Positions 1 through 9,804 of a stretch of DNA of 64,000 nucleotides are shown one piece after another (position 1 is the first letter of the stretch; each line of letters begins with the position of its first letter). Source of the stretch: Ashinkailepas kermadecensis (Eukaryota > Arthropoda > Thecostraca > Neolepadidae). Both the position numbers and the translations under genes were made by a program. The stretch spans positions 91,001 to 155,000 of the forward strand of contig JAOTOM010005048.1 in NCBI GenBank assembly GCA_034440615.1, written 5' to 3'. Under the pieces are notes generated by a model. The model saw only the letters and a program-made list of their open reading frames with translations, did no database searches and was not told the origin of the DNA.

Positions 1-1190
1 ATGGTTCCCTAATGCAGGAGAGGGCCCTGAGGGATGAAGAAGGTCTTTGAGAATCAGAGGCGGCTGGATTGGGATTCTCTTGAAGTTGAGAGCGGCCCCT
101 AATGGATGAACAAGGTCCCCTGATAGGTTAAAAATGCCCTATTAGCTGGCGATTGCGGTAAGGAATACCGAGGGTCAGCCTCAGAGCTAGAATGATCTAT
201 AATGTTCTTGAAACCACAAGAGCTGTTCAAAACTAGGAAGAGCCCTTAGCAGCATGAGAGGGCCATTGAGAGCTAACAAAGCCTCCTGAGAGCTAAGCAG
301 AGTATCTGATGCTAACGGTGGTTGTAAGGAATACTGAGGGTCCGCATTGGAGCTAGAAAGTCCTTGAAGCTAGAAAGACTGTCAAGGACAGGTAGGGACC
401 CCTAACAGCTGAAGAGGATTCTTGTAGATTGAAAATTGTCACTGAGCGCAACAGAGGACTGGACTGGGCTGGGATGCCAAAGAGAATTTGAATGGATCTC
501 GATGAGAAGAGCAGGGCCCCCTGAGATCTGAAGAGCTGTCGCCATCGCTAGCCAGCCAGCCAGCCAGCCACCGCTAGCCTAATGGCTAGCGATGGTTGTG
601 AGGAATACTGAGGGCCAGTTTCAGAGCTGGAATGTTTTTGATAGTCCGAAAGGCTCTCGAGGACTGGGAAGGGTCCCTGAGAGTTAGAGTGGACTGGACT
701 GTGATGCTCCTGGGGCTTGAGAGGAACCCTGAGGCTTGAACAGAGCCACCTAAGAGCTAAGCAGAGTTGCGAGAGCTGACGATGTTTGTTAGAAATTGTG
801 AGACATGCCCATATCCATAGCGGTTGCGACTGTATCTCGGAGCTTTCGGATGTCCCTGAACGCTGGACATGTTTGTCGAGGACTGTGTATGGACAATGGA
901 AGTTGGAGATGGCTCTTGACGGATGAATCAGATAAGACTGGACTGTGATGCCCCTGAGCTTTGGGATGGGCACCTGAGGGATCGGGGGCCCCGAAGAGCT
1001 ACGGGATTCCCTGAGAACTGGCGATGGGCGCGAGGAATACTGAGGGCCAGCCTCGGAGCTAAGATGTCCTCGAGAGCCATACATGCTGCCAAGAACTGGG
1101 CAGGTCCCCTAAAAGCTAGAGAGGGTCATAAGGACGAAGGGAGCCAGAGTGCCAGAGAGGTCTGTCTGTGGGTGAGAAACCCTTAGTAAG
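1..1190. repeat. Degenerate purine-rich repeat field
   Basis: A run of imperfect, A/G-rich modules with no convincing gene. The phrase 'aggaatactgagggccag' or a close variant recurs near 161, 327, 599 and 1030, each followed by 'agagctagaatg'-like text. 'actggactgtgatgc' recurs near 691 and 931. Short 'ccctgagagct' sub-motifs fill the gaps, and (agcc)n lies near 552-568. Spacing is irregular (about 170 to 430 bp), so this is an old, rearranged satellite or a multi-part mobile-element remnant. Confidence 0.6.
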
Positions 1191-1299
1191 GAGGAACAAA
1201 ATAACGAGGTTCGTCTGAACGCTCTCGCTATGGTGCACATTCATCCTGAAAGGTGCCGTCACCTGTTTCTTGAGGACAAAGAAACTCCTTTACTAGGCA

Positions 1300-1650
1300 C
1301 CCTCCTGAACGCCGATGGCGGCCGCCCCAGTGACGACGGCTGTCCCATTAGCCACGGCTGCCACAGCGGCGAAGGACACTTCAGCGGCGGTGGTTGTTTC
1401 AGCGGCCAGAGAAGTCCAGCGGCGACGGCCGTCCCAGCAGCCACCGACACCTCAGCGGCAGCGGCCGCCCCTGTGGCCTCGGCAATTCTAGCGGCCACAG
1501 CAGTTCAAGCGGGCACCTCGGGCAGCGGGCAGCGGGCCGTCCAAGCGGTGACGATCGCCCAAGCGGCCACAGCGGTCCCAGTGGCCACACAACAGCTGCC
1601 ACAGCAGCTACGGTCGCTCCAGCGATGGCAAAAAAAAGATAGCCAGCGAT
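1300..1650 (+). repeat. GC-rich degenerate repeat, possible decayed Ser/Gly/His-rich coding repeat
   Basis: Imperfect copies of 'gcggccacagcggc'-like text. Two plus-strand frames are open in turn and both read as low-complexity Ser/Gly/Ala/His/Pro peptides, as expected of a short repeat with no stop trinucleotides. One frame resembles a decayed Gly/Ser/His-rich protein repeat, but there is no domain, signal peptide or splice evidence, so no gene is called. Confidence 0.35.
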
Positions 1651-2182
1651 AGCTGTGATAACTGCGATGCTAGTTGCTTCGCTTTGGACAGGCGCGGTGT
1701 GACGCCGATTAAGGGGAAAAACACTAATTTTCAGGATGCTGTGTGTTAGGCATTCCTGGTTAGGACTGTTGCTAGTCCTTCCCCTGTCCCAAAATCTCAC
1801 GCTTATTTTTCCCCACTGGTATTCACGCCTCATATTGAGGAATCATGAAGTTGTCGAAAAAGCGCAACAATGTGCGCCTCATCCTTGTCATGAACTCCCT
1901 TCCAATTAAACTATTTCGGAACGTAGGGAATAACAGAAAAAAGTAATCTGAGATGGTGTCCATGGAGATGTGCATTCATATAGGTATCCTAAGTAATAAT
2001 ATTCATGGTTTCATTAGATGTGTTAATGCCCCTTTATTTTCCGTAATAGGTTTTCTTTTGTTGGTTGTCCGCAGTCAAGTGGGTTGTTTTTCTGGTCATT
2101 GCCGAAATGTTGGACCTGGACTGTAGGTCTGGCATTAGCCATTCCAGCGCTGTGAGCCTTATTTTCCCACGTATTGAACGAT
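1651..2182. other. Unassigned stretch
   Basis: AT-richer non-repetitive sequence between the GC-rich patch and the (AT)n tract. No gene, RNA or mobile-element signature recognised. Confidence 0.4.
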
Positions 2183-2472
<290 letters not shown>

Positions 2473-2478
<6 letters not shown>

Positions 2479-3485
2479 ATCCAAGGAGTTCAGAAAAGTT
2501 GGAAGGGGCTAAGTAGGTTAGGGGTCCTCCTCAGATGTTCGCCCCTCCCTCTCTGGAACAAATCCTGGCTACACCACTGGTGACAATTATAATTAAGTAA
2601 CAATTTCTTCCAAGATGAAGCAAAAGTCACACGACCTGGTGGTCCAAATGAAGTCACCCCTTCGTCATATATTATATTATATCTCACTCGGTCTTCGCTT
2701 TTCTACGCATCTGGTCACAACTTCACTTCATTTCAGTACATGCAATTAAAGCAATTCCAAGTCACATTCATTTCGTACATTTGCTAGCACTTCAAAGCTT
2801 CCCAGAAAACTGGAGGTATCGCACGTATTGCTCCTGTGAATGGTCGAAGTTATAGAATAGCACGAGTACAACAATCAACCGACGAAAGCAGCACATTGTA
2901 CTGAAAAAAATTGCAGTCACGAACGAAAAAGCGTACTCAGCGAGCAGTCATCTCAATATTTACCTGTTCATTGACACTTAAATGAGAGAAAATCCTCTAA
3001 AATGATAGTGTTGCCACGGCGAGCGACTCCTATCCACCCGGCTGGATGCCCTTGACACACTGAGCAGTCAAAAGTATATTCAGTAATACGGTGAGAAAGG
3101 CCTTATGCGTTGCAGCGCTTCAGGAAGCCTGAAGCCAGTCATCAACCCACGTGGCTATATAGCCAGCCATTTCATCTGTGTAGCAACAGCAACTATCAAC
3201 AACACGATGGTAACTGGTCTTGGTGTGTGTTCAGCCTCCAGCTATGTGAACCATGGCTTCAGTTTGTGGGCATCACAACGTGTTGCAACTTCCAGGTTGA
3301 CGCCTTTGTAATTAGACATGAATTCAATATCTTCTGGAATTCCAACTGTCTTTTCCGTAGCCACAACGACCTTCATATAGGAGGAGGACCCATAGCCAAT
3401 ATCATCGCCCAAGTACGGGTGATAAAGTCTTAGAAATTACCGTCTTATCAGAATCTAGCAATGTATCCGTATTCGTTGTTCAGAG
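2473..3485. other. Unassigned stretch downstream of the GYN-repeat gene
   Basis: About 1 kb of mixed-composition sequence with no recognisable gene. The part next to 3485 is the 3' flank of the minus-strand GYN-repeat gene and probably holds its 3' UTR. I could not place a convincing polyadenylation signal. Confidence 0.4.
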
Positions 3486-4070
3486 TCAGTATCCGTAGCC
3501 ACGGTTGTATCCGTACCCGTTGTTGCCGTATCCGTAGCCGTTGTTGCCTTGTCTATAGTGGCTGCGACCGTAACTGGTACCATAGCTATAGCCGTTGTTG
3601 CCGTATCCGTATTTGTTGTTGCCGTATCCGTATTTGTTGTTGCCGTATCCGTAGTTGTTGTTGCCGTATCCGTAGTTGTTGTTGTTGCCGTATCTGTAGT
3701 TGTTGCCGTATCCGTAGTTGTTGTTTCCGTATCCGCAGTTGTATCCATATCGGCAGTGGTTGTTACCATATCCGTAGCCGTTGTTGCCGTATCCATAGCC
3801 GTTGTTGCCGTATCCATAGCGGTTGTTGCCGTATCCGTAGTTGTTGTCGTATCCGTAGTTGTTGCCGTATCCGTAGCTGTTGGTACCGTATCCGTAGTTG
3901 TTGCCATAGCGGTTGTTGCCGTATCCGTAGTTGTTGTTGCCGTATCCGCAGCGGGATCCATATCGGCAGTGGTTGTTACCATATCCGTAGCCGTTGCTTG
4001 CGCCGGCGTACATCGCCTGGGCGCAGCCGATGGCTACCAGACACAGGATGAAAAGCGACACACACCGCAT
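3486..4070 (-). CDS. Secreted Gly/Tyr/Asn-rich repeat protein
   Basis: A single-exon frame of 194 residues. It starts with a textbook signal peptide (Met-Arg-Cys, then a hydrophobic core, then an AQA-type cleavage site near residue 19). The rest is built of short GYGNN and GYGNNx repeats, almost entirely Gly, Tyr and Asn with scattered Arg/Lys/His. A four-residue motif H-C-R-Y, with a second Cys 5 residues after the first, occurs twice, so the mature chain has two pairs of cysteines. The repeats are in frame throughout and the frame ends in a clean TGA. Secreted Gly/Tyr-rich proteins of arthropods include cuticle, silk, adhesive and some antimicrobial peptides; which class this is cannot be decided here. 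The first ATG is chosen because the signal peptide follows directly. Recognisable by composition, not by a known family. Confidence 0.85.
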   Translation of the reverse strand: MRCVSLFILCLVAIGCAQAMYAGASNGYGYGNNHCRYGSRCGYGNNNYGYGNNRYGNNYGYGTNSYGYGNNYGYDNNYGYGNNRYGYGNNGYGYGNNGYGYGNNHCRYGYNCGYGNNNYGYGNNYRYGNNNNYGYGNNNYGYGNNKYGYGNNKYGYGNNGYSYGTSYGRSHYRQGNNGYGYGNNGYGYNRGYGY

Positions 4071-4150
4071 GGCTGCTCACTCACTGATCGCCGCGACTGC
4101 AAACACGCATTGCGACCGGCGCCGCCCGCTTTTGTACAAACCCGAGCGAT

Positions 4151-4158
4151 TTTTAATA
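4151..4158 (-). promoter_or_regulatory. Possible TATA-like element of the GYN-repeat gene
   Basis: On the minus strand the octamer TATTAAAA lies about 81 bp upstream of the start codon at 4070, in an otherwise GC-rich leader. This would suit a TATA-driven promoter with a leader of about 50 nt, but no clear initiator sits at the expected distance. Weak call. Confidence 0.3.
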
Positions 4159-4159
4159 C

Positions 4160-4960
4160 AATTTTATCTAGCAGGAACTCACGTGAGCAGCGGAAAAGGA
4201 AGGTATGCTGCAATGTGCCTATGCGGTGAGGAAATGTTCCCTTTCTGCGCACAATGACTTCGTGCTCAGCTCATAGCTCGACTTGGTCTCTCGAACGGGG
4301 TAACCACAAAGGATTAAGAGTAGTTTCATAGCGCAAGGATGGAAAGATAGCTCAATGATGTAAGATAGAATACGCTGTACGCAGAGAAATACTTCGAAGC
4401 CAATAGACCTAGCACCAATTTTAGTCTCTCTGGTCCTTCCAACTTTTGCGCGGTGGTCAAATTCCAGTTGTTGAAATTGCGCAAGGCGGGTTGGACGAGG
4501 TGAATGTCGATGAATTAGCCATCCTGACTATGGTTCCAGTCTAGGGGGAGTTAACGGAGAAGGCGCCTGTCTCCCCTATTGCCGCAAAATAGAGGGTTTT
4601 CTAACACTGGTCATCCTTAGGACTACCCAAGGACTTGGACCTTGGCCAAAGCACTCATTTAGCATGTTATCTACAATATTATATTTGGTGCAACATTTGA
4701 TATGACTCTCACCCTACGTGCTCCAACAATTATGCACCAAATACCACCTCTTCATCCGAGGTACCTGGAGAGCTAATAAGGAAGCAAATTGAAAACGACA
4801 TCCGATAAACGTGACGCTTATTGTATGGCAAGTAAGTAGGCAAAGCAATACGACCTGCACGGGTTAAGCTGGGCTGCAAAGGCCAGATATTGTACTTCGT
4901 AATTAGGACTGCTCATGTCATAACTATCTACGAAACCGGCGCCGAAAAACAATCTTGGAT
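4160..4960. other. Unassigned stretch upstream of the GYN-repeat gene
   Basis: Non-repetitive sequence of mixed composition. No gene or mobile-element signature seen. It could contain upstream regulatory DNA of the minus-strand gene. Confidence 0.4.
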
Positions 4961-4964
4961 GGCG

Positions 4965-5088
4965 AATAAAGGGTGATATCAGACTGTTATATACACACAA
5001 CGTTATATATAACAGTTCCGGGGTCAATAAAGGGTGATATCAGACTGTTATATGCACACAACGTTATATATAGCAGTTCCGGGGTCAG
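4965..5088. repeat. 61-bp tandem duplication
   Basis: Two nearly identical copies in direct orientation starting at 4965 and 5026 ('aataaagggtgatatcagac'), differing at only a few bases. A recent local duplication. Confidence 0.9.
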
Positions 5089-5611
5089 GTGTGGTGAGCC
5101 TGGGCCTCAGTTTTGTTTTGTTTTATTCAACACTGCTTCATTCGTATGATTTGAAAAGCGTTTGACGATGCGATGTGTGCACACGAACTCATATTGCCAT
5201 GGGATATGCATGTACATTTGATTTTTTGGTGATGAAAAGGGATGAAGCTAGATTATAGATGTCTTCTTGCTACACAAAAACCGCGCATACTACAGCTGCT
5301 CGAGGCACGGCATTCGATAGGTCGTGAAATATCCAATGCACATGTTTGTGCCTAAATATTGCAAACTTTGACACGAAAATAACTTTGCGGTGAGAATATC
5401 AGCAATAGACAGACCATTGGTAGCTTCTTGGCTAGGGAGTCGCCCCGCTTTGTGGCGAATGCGCTCATGAATCCTTGCAAACTGTGCATATTGCGAAAGC
5501 CATCTGACTCTAGCCAAAACAGCTAATGCCAGATTCACCTTTACCGTTCCCAGGCATTTCATCTTGTAAGGCACCCAATTCATTGGAAGAATACAATGCA
5601 GTGTTTTTTTT
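5089..5611. other. Unassigned stretch
   Basis: No gene recognised. A minus-strand frame of 108 residues lies here, but it has no recognisable domain and unremarkable codon use. Confidence 0.4.
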
Positions 5612-6060
5612 CTCAATGCACTATTTTCTCAACGTCCCTCATCCCAAAGTCTCGAAATAGTCAGAACTGGGCGAACAGGCATTTATCAATAAAAAAAGCA
5701 TACCGAACTTGCCTAAATCATTTCATTTTTAGGTTTACGTTATTCATGGCGATGTTTACAACTGCGTCAAAATTTCCAAACTTGTTGAACTTGAAAAGCC
5801 TTGACACAAATTAGGGGTTGTGACACAAGAAGGTATAGCCATGAAATATTACAAATTTCAAAAATGTTATCGTGCTGGCAGTATGCAATGCTAAGGTACA
5901 CCGACTCTCCTGTTGGTTATATTGGTATTTCGGTTTGTCACGGTGATAAGTAGGGTGTTTGGAAAAGAACATTTGCCTCTCTAATTCTTGAACTCCAGCT
6001 TGTATTGTCTGCGTAAGGCGTTCAATCAACTACTTCCGTTTCAATTATTTTCATCAAGCA
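5612..6060. repeat. Dispersed repeat, copy A (pair with 7208-7615)
   Basis: About 430 bp that aligns by eye in direct orientation with 7208-7615. Shared stretches include 'aaagtctcgaaat' followed by 'gtcagaac', 'taaatcatt', 'gaaaagcc' and 'gcataag'-like text. Divergence is considerable, with indels. No coding potential; probably a non-autonomous mobile-element family. Confidence 0.65.
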
Positions 6061-6221
6061 AACAAATTAATGCATTGCTCTGAATATGATTGGGAAGACA
6101 CTGATCGGGCTGACAGTCAACATGCACAATATCAGCCATCCAAGGCCTATACAGGACGCTAAGTCACCACACGATTTGCTTACTTCCGCTGACAGCCGCT
6201 GGTGACGTCACCGGTAGTGCT

Positions 6222-6326
6222 CACCTGGATTGATCCGACCATGCTGCCAGACGCCCCACCTGGATTGATCCGACCATGCTGCCAGACGCCCCACCTGGAT
6301 TGATCCGACCATGCTGCCAGACGCCG
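6222..6326. repeat. 35-bp tandem repeat, 3 copies
   Basis: Three perfect or near-perfect units starting at 6222, 6257 and 6292, each beginning 'cacctggattgatccgacca'. Three overlapping minus-strand frames here are artefacts of the repeat. Confidence 0.92.
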
Positions 6327-6589
6327 ACCACTTTCCATTACGGCGGTACTTTTTTCGACCGTGCCAGCAGTCCGCAAGGACTCTGGTTAAATGTAAAGGT
6401 GTTTCGAACTGTTTGCCTACGCGAAGGCTAAAGAACGTACACACCGAACACCGGTGATCGACTCAGACTGGTAATAACTGATGCCGAGGAAGGTCAGGCG
6501 GGGAGTGGTCAGCCAATGCGTCAGCGGCCAACCGCCGGGACAGTCGGGCCCTGGGTGCAGCAGCAAATGGCTCAATGTGCTTCTAACCT

Positions 6590-6880
6590 CTCCATCCATC
6601 CAACCTCTCCTCTCCTTCTTCGCTGACGACATGGCCTAAAGACCCACCCAAGAAAACACATATGCATGCCAGCTAGCCATCCAGACCGCCCTGCTCAGTG
6701 CATCTGCGTGGTACAACCAGTGGAAGGTAAAGCCGCTCCGCAACAAGTGTACCGCCGTCGCATTCTCCTTGGATCCTCTCGAAGCCAACAAAAGAGATAT
6801 CCTACACCTCACCCTCAAGTACGAGCGACCTGACCGCAGAAACCAGCCGAAAGACTGGCCGAAAATACCCCACACCTCAC
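6590..6880 (+). pseudogene. Fragment of a non-LTR reverse transcriptase
   Basis: In the plus strand, 6611-6636 reads as a Phe-Ala-Asp-Asp active-site box followed at once by a stop. In another frame, about 6666-6800 reads through an Ala-Trp-Tyr-Asn-Gln-Trp-Lys segment and a Cys-Thr-Ala-Val-Ala-Phe-Ser-Leu-Asp-Pro segment. These are the spacing and residues that follow the FADD box in non-LTR reverse transcriptases (thumb-side 'W..W....N..KC' pattern). At least one frameshift and one stop separate the two parts. A small, dead LINE scrap; its clade cannot be assigned. Confidence 0.6.
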
Positions 6881-7207
6881 CCTCGAGTACGAGCGACTGA
6901 CCCCAAAAAAGGCGCCAGATGTGTTGGCCTGGATCTAGACGGCACGCGATGGCGTTCGCACCCCTCCCCCCATCTTCCATATTCGTCGCTTCCGTTCGGT
7001 GGCAGATCAAATTCAAGTCATTCGGCCATTAGATCACACATACCACAAACGTCCAATTGTGCAAAGCAAAACGGTACATAGACATTGAGGTTTACCTGGA
7101 AGGACCTTGACCGAATTGTGAGCCATTTTCAGAATTTAATCTGTCTAAATCATCTCGCATTCACTGATACTAATCCGCCCGACAACAATATCCTAATTAC
7201 TTTTGTT

Positions 7208-7615
7208 CTCGCTGCACTATTTCCTGAACCTCCTTCATCCAAAAGTCTCGAAATGGTCAGAACCGGGCGAAGAGGCGAAGAGTCAACCACAACAAAAATG
7301 CATACCAAGCTTTTCTAAATCATTCCATATTTAAGCTTACGCTATTCGTGGCAATGTTTAGAAACTCGGTCAAATTTCAAAATTGTTGAGGGTGAAAAGC
7401 CATGACGAATATTAGAGGTCGTGACAAGAATGTATAGCCTGAAATATCATAAATGTAAAAGATGTTAATATTACTGGCAATACACAATGCTCAGGTTCAC
7501 CAGCTCTTCCGTAAGTTACATTGAGCAAAATGAGCATTTGCCTATCCAATTCTCTTCAAGTTCAACTTGTATTATTTGCATAAGAAGTTGAATGGTCAGC
7601 TACGTCCATTTGCAG
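7208..7615. repeat. Dispersed repeat, copy B (pair with 5612-6060)
   Basis: Second copy of the ~430-bp repeat described at 5612-6060, same orientation, with several small indels. Confidence 0.65.
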
Positions 7616-8235
7616 AAGCTTATTGGAAATTGGCCGGCGTATATTTTTGTATGTGGTTTCGATCAATAGTCCGCTTTGTATAATCATCACAGGGAATGAT
7701 ATCCACGGTGCTAGTCATCTTAATTTCCATACTTAACTCTCACCCATGTATTGAGTATGATGCAGCCTGCCCAAAGATTATTTGACTTCCGAAGAGAGGG
7801 TACGGGAGGAATTACACCCGAGGTGACGTCATGCCACTTCGCCCAGCTCCACTGGTGATAACTGGGCCAGATTCATTCGTTCGTTGCTGTATCGAAATAT
7901 CAAAGTGAAGACCTTGTTGTGCAGCAGTGATAGACGGCAGGCTAGTTCTTCCCCCACCCCCTCCCTGTCACTCCGTGGTGGGTGTGGCGCCTTAGCCCAT
8001 CGGAATTCAGGACCGAGTATGTCGCAAGATAGTACAATGCAGAGGAAACTTGGGTGACCCTAAAACTTAAAAGACATGGATTAGTCGATACCGCACAGCT
8101 CCGACTAGAGCTCTAATGACTTTCCTGCTCAGCGTGTGGTTGGCGGTGTGCTGGGCACCGGGTGGGTGGTGCCGCCCACCCATCTGACGAATCCCGAACC
8201 GTATCTGAATCTAAACGAACCTTAATCGCTAGCTA
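7616..8235. other. Unassigned stretch
   Basis: No gene recognised. A short GC-rich inverted repeat (gggtggg...cccaccc near 8160-8182) could form a hairpin but has no obvious role. Confidence 0.4.
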
Positions 8236-8640
8236 GCAGGGTGGAAAACCATCTGCCCGAGTCGGTCAGAGAAACAGACTGTGAGGTTCAGGCAGGGTGG
8301 GGAATCATCTGCCCGAGTCGGTCAGAGAAACAGACTGTGAGGTTCAGGCAGGGTGGGGAATCATCTGCCCGAGTCAGTCAGAGGAACAGTCTGTGAGGTT
8401 CAGGCAGGGTGGGGAATCAACTGCCCGAGTCGGTTAGAGAAACAGTCTGTGAGGTTCAGGCAGGGTGGGGAATCATCGGCCCGAGTCAGTCAGAGGAACA
8501 GTCTATGAGGTTCATTCAGGCAGGGTGGGGAATCAACTGCCCGAGTCGGTCAGAGAAACAGTCTGTGAGGTTTAGGCAGGGTGGGGAGTCATTTGCCCGA
8601 GTCGGTCAGAGAAACAGACTGTGAGGTTCAGGCAGAGTGA
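8236..8640. repeat. 56-bp tandem array, about 7 copies
   Basis: Units start at about 8236, 8292, 8348, 8404, 8460, 8520, 8576 and 8632 (partial), each with 'gcagggtggggaatcat' and 'ctgcccgagtcggtcagaga'. The spacing is 56 bp except one 60-bp interval caused by a 4-bp insertion. Reading frames across it are repeat artefacts. Confidence 0.93.
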
Positions 8641-9061
8641 GGACCGATAAAAATGAGGGCAAGGGTTCACTTCAGCTCCTCACGAGTTGCCGACTTCAAT
8701 CACACGGCCGCCTTCGCTGAAATTTTCGTTGGCGGAACGCATTCGAACATTCCGGAGGGGCACTTTTGGCGAGAAAAAAACTCGGGAGGATATGCAGATG
8801 GGCCTTTCGTTTTCCACCAGGGAAACACCATTCTCATATCGGGGGTTGGGGGACATTCCCCAAGCAATATTTTTATCTTTGGATCCGCCAGTGTCCTAAT
8901 CAGTGACGGTCTCGTAAGGTGCAAAATTCAATGGTCTTTTATATTGCATGGCACCTCGAAAAATAGAATAGGACTAACCCTGCACATAAATAATTGCTGA
9001 TGCTGATAAATACTTGAAAGTATAACTAAACTTACAAAAAACAAATTCTACTTACTACTAA
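8641..9061. other. Unassigned stretch
   Basis: Mixed sequence with short overlapping frames on both strands, none with a recognisable domain. Confidence 0.4.
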
Positions 9062-9300
9062 ATACCGGCAGGCCGCGGTGCGGTGGCCGGCACGGGCGGC
9101 ACGGAAAAGCCCTAGCCGGACTCCGCGACGCGCCGACTGGCGGGGTGTTTTCACGCGGTAACCTGATCCAGCGGTTCCTATGCAAAACAAAATTCCCTAA
9201 CCGACGGGGCGACTGATAGGTCACGTACTGAGCGTTTCTCATGGTAGGGGAGCTGTCCTGGCCTGTAAGGGTCGGGTCAGTGTGGTTGGATTTTCGATCA
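9062..9300. repeat. ~240-bp dispersed repeat, copy 1
   Basis: Aligns with 13283-13533 in direct orientation. Both share 'cggcaggcc', 'gcggtgcggtggcc', 'tggcggggtgtttt', 'ggtaacctgatcca', 'gactgataggtcacgta' and 'gtgagggtcgggtcagtgtg' or close variants. The two copies bracket the 65-bp minisatellite at 9805-12745. No coding signature. Confidence 0.8.
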
Positions 9301-9804
9301 AAATCTTCTGCACGCATGTTCTATGAATAAATGTTTGCACGATTTTACCTGCAACCACTTCCAAAACCCGGTTTGATGCAGTTGAAGTCACTGAAAAGCG
9401 ATTCATGTCGCTTTGCAGATCCATTTGTAAAGCAGATGACTTTCGTCCGAGTTCAGCCACTCGACACAAACCAGCATAGTTCATCTGAAACTCGACACGA
9501 AACTCGGCCGCCCCTTCCGGTCCTGCAGTCGGAGACAATGGCGTATGACTGGACGGCAGCTGTGACAGGCTATGCCGATATGGCTGCAAACTCTTAAATC
9601 GAACGGCGTGACGGCACATGACACGTCCTATCACCGCCGATATTATGTCATCAGGAGATCAGCACAGTCTCTACTACTTTGGTGCCCACCATATATCCCT
9701 TACAGGCCACCTACTTATCACTGTAGACGACACGTGGTGCTGCTGACTTGCCTTAAAGTATACTGACTTGCCAGCACATGGTCGCAAAATCGACCTTGAC
9801 CCCC
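9301..9804. other. Unassigned stretch
   Basis: No gene or repeat recognised between the dispersed repeat and the satellite array. Confidence 0.4.

Noticed and set aside
1230..1652. 140-codon plus frame
   Set aside because: The repeat-like Ala/Ser/Gly sequence is open in two plus frames and one minus frame; no independent support.
3549..4229. Val-rich 226-codon plus frame and Thr/Ala/Met-rich minus frame
   Set aside because: Shadows of the minus-strand GYN-repeat gene, which alone has a signal peptide.
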